A DNA stretch of 7,394 nucleotides from Actinomycetota bacterium. GTDB lineage: Bacteria > Actinomycetota > Actinomycetes > UBA12327. Numbering within the stretch: the stretch's first letter is position 1; each line of letters opens with the position of its first letter. The notes under the pieces were generated by a model. It was given only the letters and a program-made list of their open reading frames with translations. It had not been told where the DNA came from and did no database searches. The stretch is taken from contig JAPLBW010000185.1 in NCBI GenBank assembly GCA_026392555.1, positions 5,568 through 12,961 of the forward strand, in the 5' to 3' direction. This document shows, piece by piece, positions 6,022 to 7,394 of this stretch. The position numbers were made by a program, and so were the translations under genes.

Positions 6022-6285
6022 ATGAAGACTTTTGATGCACTCTTTGCTGAACTTCAGTCGCGCTCACTTTTGCGCCCCGAAGGTTCTGGAACCGTGAAGG
6101 CCTTGGATGCCGGAGTCCATTCCATCGGAAAGAAAGTCGTGGAGGAAGCCAGCGAAGTCTGGATGGCTGCCGAATACGAAGGCAAGGAACGTACCGCCGA
6201 AGAGATTGCTCAGTTGCTTTATCACGTTCAAGTGATGATGCTGGCCTGTGGCTTAACCCTCGACGATGTTTACTCTCGACTCTGA
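6022..6285 (+). CDS. hisE: Phosphoribosyl-ATP pyrophosphohydrolase
   Basis: HisE hydrolyses phosphoribosyl-ATP to phosphoribosyl-AMP and pyrophosphate, step two of histidine synthesis, on the product of HisG next door. The 87-aa stand-alone form (not fused to HisI) is typical of actinobacteria. It is an all-alpha MazG-like NTP pyrophosphohydrolase. MKTFDALFAEL opens the protein, followed by RPEGSGTV and ALDAGVHSIGKKVVEEASE with the metal-binding EEASE at 41-45. The second helix motif is EEIAQLLYH 60-68, and GLTLDDVYSRL is the usual C-terminus. Gln64 stands where many bacteria have Asp (ELADLLYH); the M. tuberculosis protein also has Gln there, so this is a clade feature, not a defect. ATG 6022 is the only sensible start and has no Shine-Dalgarno (see the -10 at 6009). 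A 25-nt gap leads to hisG. Confidence 0.95.
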   Translation: MKTFDALFAELQSRSLLRPEGSGTVKALDAGVHSIGKKVVEEASEVWMAAEYEGKERTAEEIAQLLYHVQVMMLACGLTLDDVYSRL

Positions 6286-6296
6286 TTTGTCAATTT

Positions 6297-6301
6297 AAGG
6301 A
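6297..6301 (+). promoter_or_regulatory. Ribosome binding site for hisG
   Basis: AAGGA sits 9 nt before the hisG ATG at 6311 in the short, AT-richer hisE-hisG gap. In contrast to hisE, rpe and ribD, this gene has a properly spaced Shine-Dalgarno, as expected for an internal cistron translated from a hisE-hisG message. Confidence 0.65.
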
Positions 6302-6310
6302 CTATTTCCA

Positions 6311-7156
6311 ATGTTGAAAGTTGCTGTTCCTAACAAGGGAACACTGGCCGACGATGCGCTCACGATGTTGCGTGAGGCGGGCTACTTGCCCAAGCCGGTA
6401 GGGCGAGCACTCGTCGTCACCGATACCGCCAATGACGCGGAGTTCTACCTGTTGCGCCCGCGCGACATCGCCACCTATGTAGGTGCTGGCCAACTCGACG
6501 TTGGCATTACTGGACGTGACCTCTTGCAAGATGGTGCTTCGCCTGCTCAAGAATTGTTGGAACTGGGCTTTGGTGCCTCGACATTCCGGTTCGCGGCACC
6601 CGTGGGAACGGCATCCTCGATCGCTGATCTCAATGGAAAGCGCATCGCTACTTCGTATCGGGGCATCGTCACTAGTGCTCTTGCCGATCTTGGTATTACA
6701 GCTGAAGTCGTTGGCCTCGATGGCGCCGTGGAAAATGCTGTGGCGCTGGGTGTGGCTGATGCGGTGGCCGATGTGGTGGATACCGGGACCACGCTGCGCG
6801 CTGCTGGTCTAGAACTCGTAGGCGACCCCATCTTGCAATCGCAAGCAGTGCTGATCGGACGCGCTGATGTGAGTAGCACTCCCGAGGTGCAACAACTCTT
6901 GCGTCGCCTTGAAGGCGTCATCGTCGCTCGTACCTACGTGATGATGGAGTACGACGTCAAGGCCGATCTGGTCGAGCAGGCGTGTGTATTGACCCCGGGA
7001 ATTGAATCTCCCACGGTGTCGCCATTGCGCGATGAAGACTGGGTTGCGGTGCGCGCCATGGTGCCGCGTGCGGAGCAGCACAATGTGATGGATGCCCTGT
7101 GGAACCTTGGCGCTCGTGGCGTCATCGTGACAGACATCCACGCCTGTCGTATCTAG
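6311..7156 (+). CDS. hisG: ATP phosphoribosyltransferase, long (self-regulated) form
   Basis: HisG joins ATP and PRPP to give phosphoribosyl-ATP, the committed step of histidine synthesis. The 281-aa length and C-terminal domain mark the long HisG(L) form, which is feedback-inhibited by histidine and needs no HisZ partner. The bilobed catalytic part (~1-205) has LKVAVPNKGTL 2-12, RPRDIATYVGAG 49-60, DVGITGRDLL 63-72 and the PRPP-binding loop ADVVDTGTTLRAAGL 153-167. The ACT-like regulatory domain (~208-281) has EYDVKADLVE, LTPGIESPTVSPL 227-239, DWVAVRAMVPR 243-253 and ARGVIVTDIHACRI to the end. Motif spacing is regular, with no frameshift. The start ATG 6311 yields the expected N-terminal MLKVAVPNKG, with AAGGA at 6297-6301. 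It probably shares a transcript with hisE. Regulation by histidine binding is known for the family and is inferred here from the intact domain. Confidence 0.97.
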   Translation: MLKVAVPNKGTLADDALTMLREAGYLPKPVGRALVVTDTANDAEFYLLRPRDIATYVGAGQLDVGITGRDLLQDGASPAQELLELGFGASTFRFAAPVGTASSIADLNGKRIATSYRGIVTSALADLGITAEVVGLDGAVENAVALGVADAVADVVDTGTTLRAAGLELVGDPILQSQAVLIGRADVSSTPEVQQLLRRLEGVIVARTYVMMEYDVKADLVEQACVLTPGIESPTVSPLRDEDWVAVRAMVPRAEQHNVMDALWNLGARGVIVTDIHACRI

Positions 7157-7167
7157 CGACTCTTCTC

Positions 7168-7394
7168 ATGAATCAGTTCGAGGGCGCGGAAATTCCCGTC
7201 TCTGCCTTTGCTGGCGACCAGGGGGAGTGTCCGCCCTCCGTTGCCAGTGCGCTTGCTGCTTTTGGCAGCGGCGACCTCGATCATCGTGAAATGGCAAATG
7301 CCTTAGTTGGCACGCGCGTGCTTTTACCCACTCAAGCTGTTCTTGATTCAGCGCAGAATGTCGGTGGCCACGAAGTGGAAAAGGAAAGCCACAT
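7168..7394 (+). CDS. SseB-family protein, N-terminal part (3'-truncated by window edge)
   Basis: An ATG at 7168 opens a frame that stays open for 75 codons to the window end, too short to stand out in a length-filtered ORF scan. The product begins MNQFEGAEIPVSAFAGDQG. Later come SVASALAAF (24-32), TRVLLPTQAVLD (49-60) and EKESH (71-75). This pattern is an IP...FxGDxG opening, an alanine-rich helix, R(V/L)L(V/L)P, then EK.S.M. It matches the N-terminal SseB domain of actinobacterial proteins, whose molecular role is unknown; the name comes from enterobacterial SseB, and no sulfurtransferase or secretion function should be inferred. In actinobacteria such genes often lie upstream of infC-rpmI-rplT, so that cluster may follow. 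There is no clear Shine-Dalgarno; the start lies 11 nt after the hisG stop, so readthrough from hisG is likely. ATG is the first start codon near the conserved region. The family call comes from pattern memory only. Confidence 0.72.
   Translation, partial: MNQFEGAEIPVSAFAGDQGECPPSVASALAAFGSGDLDHREMANALVGTRVLLPTQAVLDSAQNVGGHEVEKESH

Noticed and set aside
6483..6812. 109-codon plus-strand frame inside hisG
   Set aside because: It is out of frame with hisG, its Trp/Leu/Met-rich content is typical of a shifted reading of a coding gene, and hisG is continuous with all motifs, so there is no sign of a frameshift.
1..7394. Mobile elements, tRNA or rRNA genes, CRISPR repeats, defence or toxin-antitoxin genes
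   Set aside because: The window is tiled almost end to end by intact housekeeping genes on one strand with no direct-repeat arrays, transposase motifs or tRNA-like cloverleaf in the short gaps. I see no undescribed system here.

Overview
The window is a compact, all-forward, essentially gene-filled stretch of an actinobacterial (Actinomycetota) chromosome. It carries the end of fmt, then rsmB, rpe, ribD, ribE, ribBA, ribH, hisE and hisG, and the start of an SseB-family gene. The assignment to Actinomycetota rests on four things. The protein sequences have actinobacterial signatures: HisE has Gln in its second metal-motif region (EEIAQLL), Rpe begins (M)AMQISPSILSADF, and RibBA and long-form HisG are of actinobacterial type. 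The fmt-rsmB-rpe-rib order is familiar from that phylum. The base composition is moderately high GC, high fifties percent by eye. Several genes start with no usable Shine-Dalgarno and a -10-like hexamer 6-7 nt before the start codon, as expected for leaderless genes. The GC is lower than in Streptomyces or Mycobacterium, so an uncultured or aquatic lineage is possible, but that is a guess.

Layout: 1-473 is the C-terminal half of Met-tRNA formyltransferase, overlapping rsmB (470-1843, 16S rRNA m5C967 methyltransferase) by 4 bp. A 34-nt gap with a candidate promoter leads to rpe (1878-2546). A 48-nt gap with a second, weaker candidate promoter leads to the riboflavin block ribD-ribE-ribBA-ribH (2595-5984). 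Its genes overlap by 1, 4 and 4 bp, so they are almost certainly one translationally coupled operon. A 37-nt gap with a third candidate promoter, sharing the octamer TAGGCTGT with the rpe one, precedes hisE (6022-6285). hisG (6311-7156) follows with its own Shine-Dalgarno. An SseB N-terminal domain gene starts at 7168 and runs off the end. No stretch longer than 300 bases lacks a gene.

How the genes work together: RibBA opens GTP (cyclohydrolase II half) and converts ribulose 5-phosphate to DHBP (DHBP synthase half). RibD deaminates and reduces the pyrimidine, RibH joins it (after dephosphorylation by an enzyme not in this window) to DHBP to make lumazine, and RibE dismutates lumazine to riboflavin. 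Rpe interconverts ribulose 5-phosphate and xylulose 5-phosphate, so it acts on the same pentose phosphate that RibBA consumes. HisG and HisE catalyse the first two steps of histidine synthesis from PRPP and ATP, another ribose-phosphate plus purine entry point. fmt and rsmB belong to translation.

I found no new system, mobile element, CRISPR array, RNA gene or riboswitch. All complete genes look intact, with their key residues present. The most worthwhile observations concern gene expression: apparent leaderless promoters, and no FMN riboswitch in front of the rib genes.
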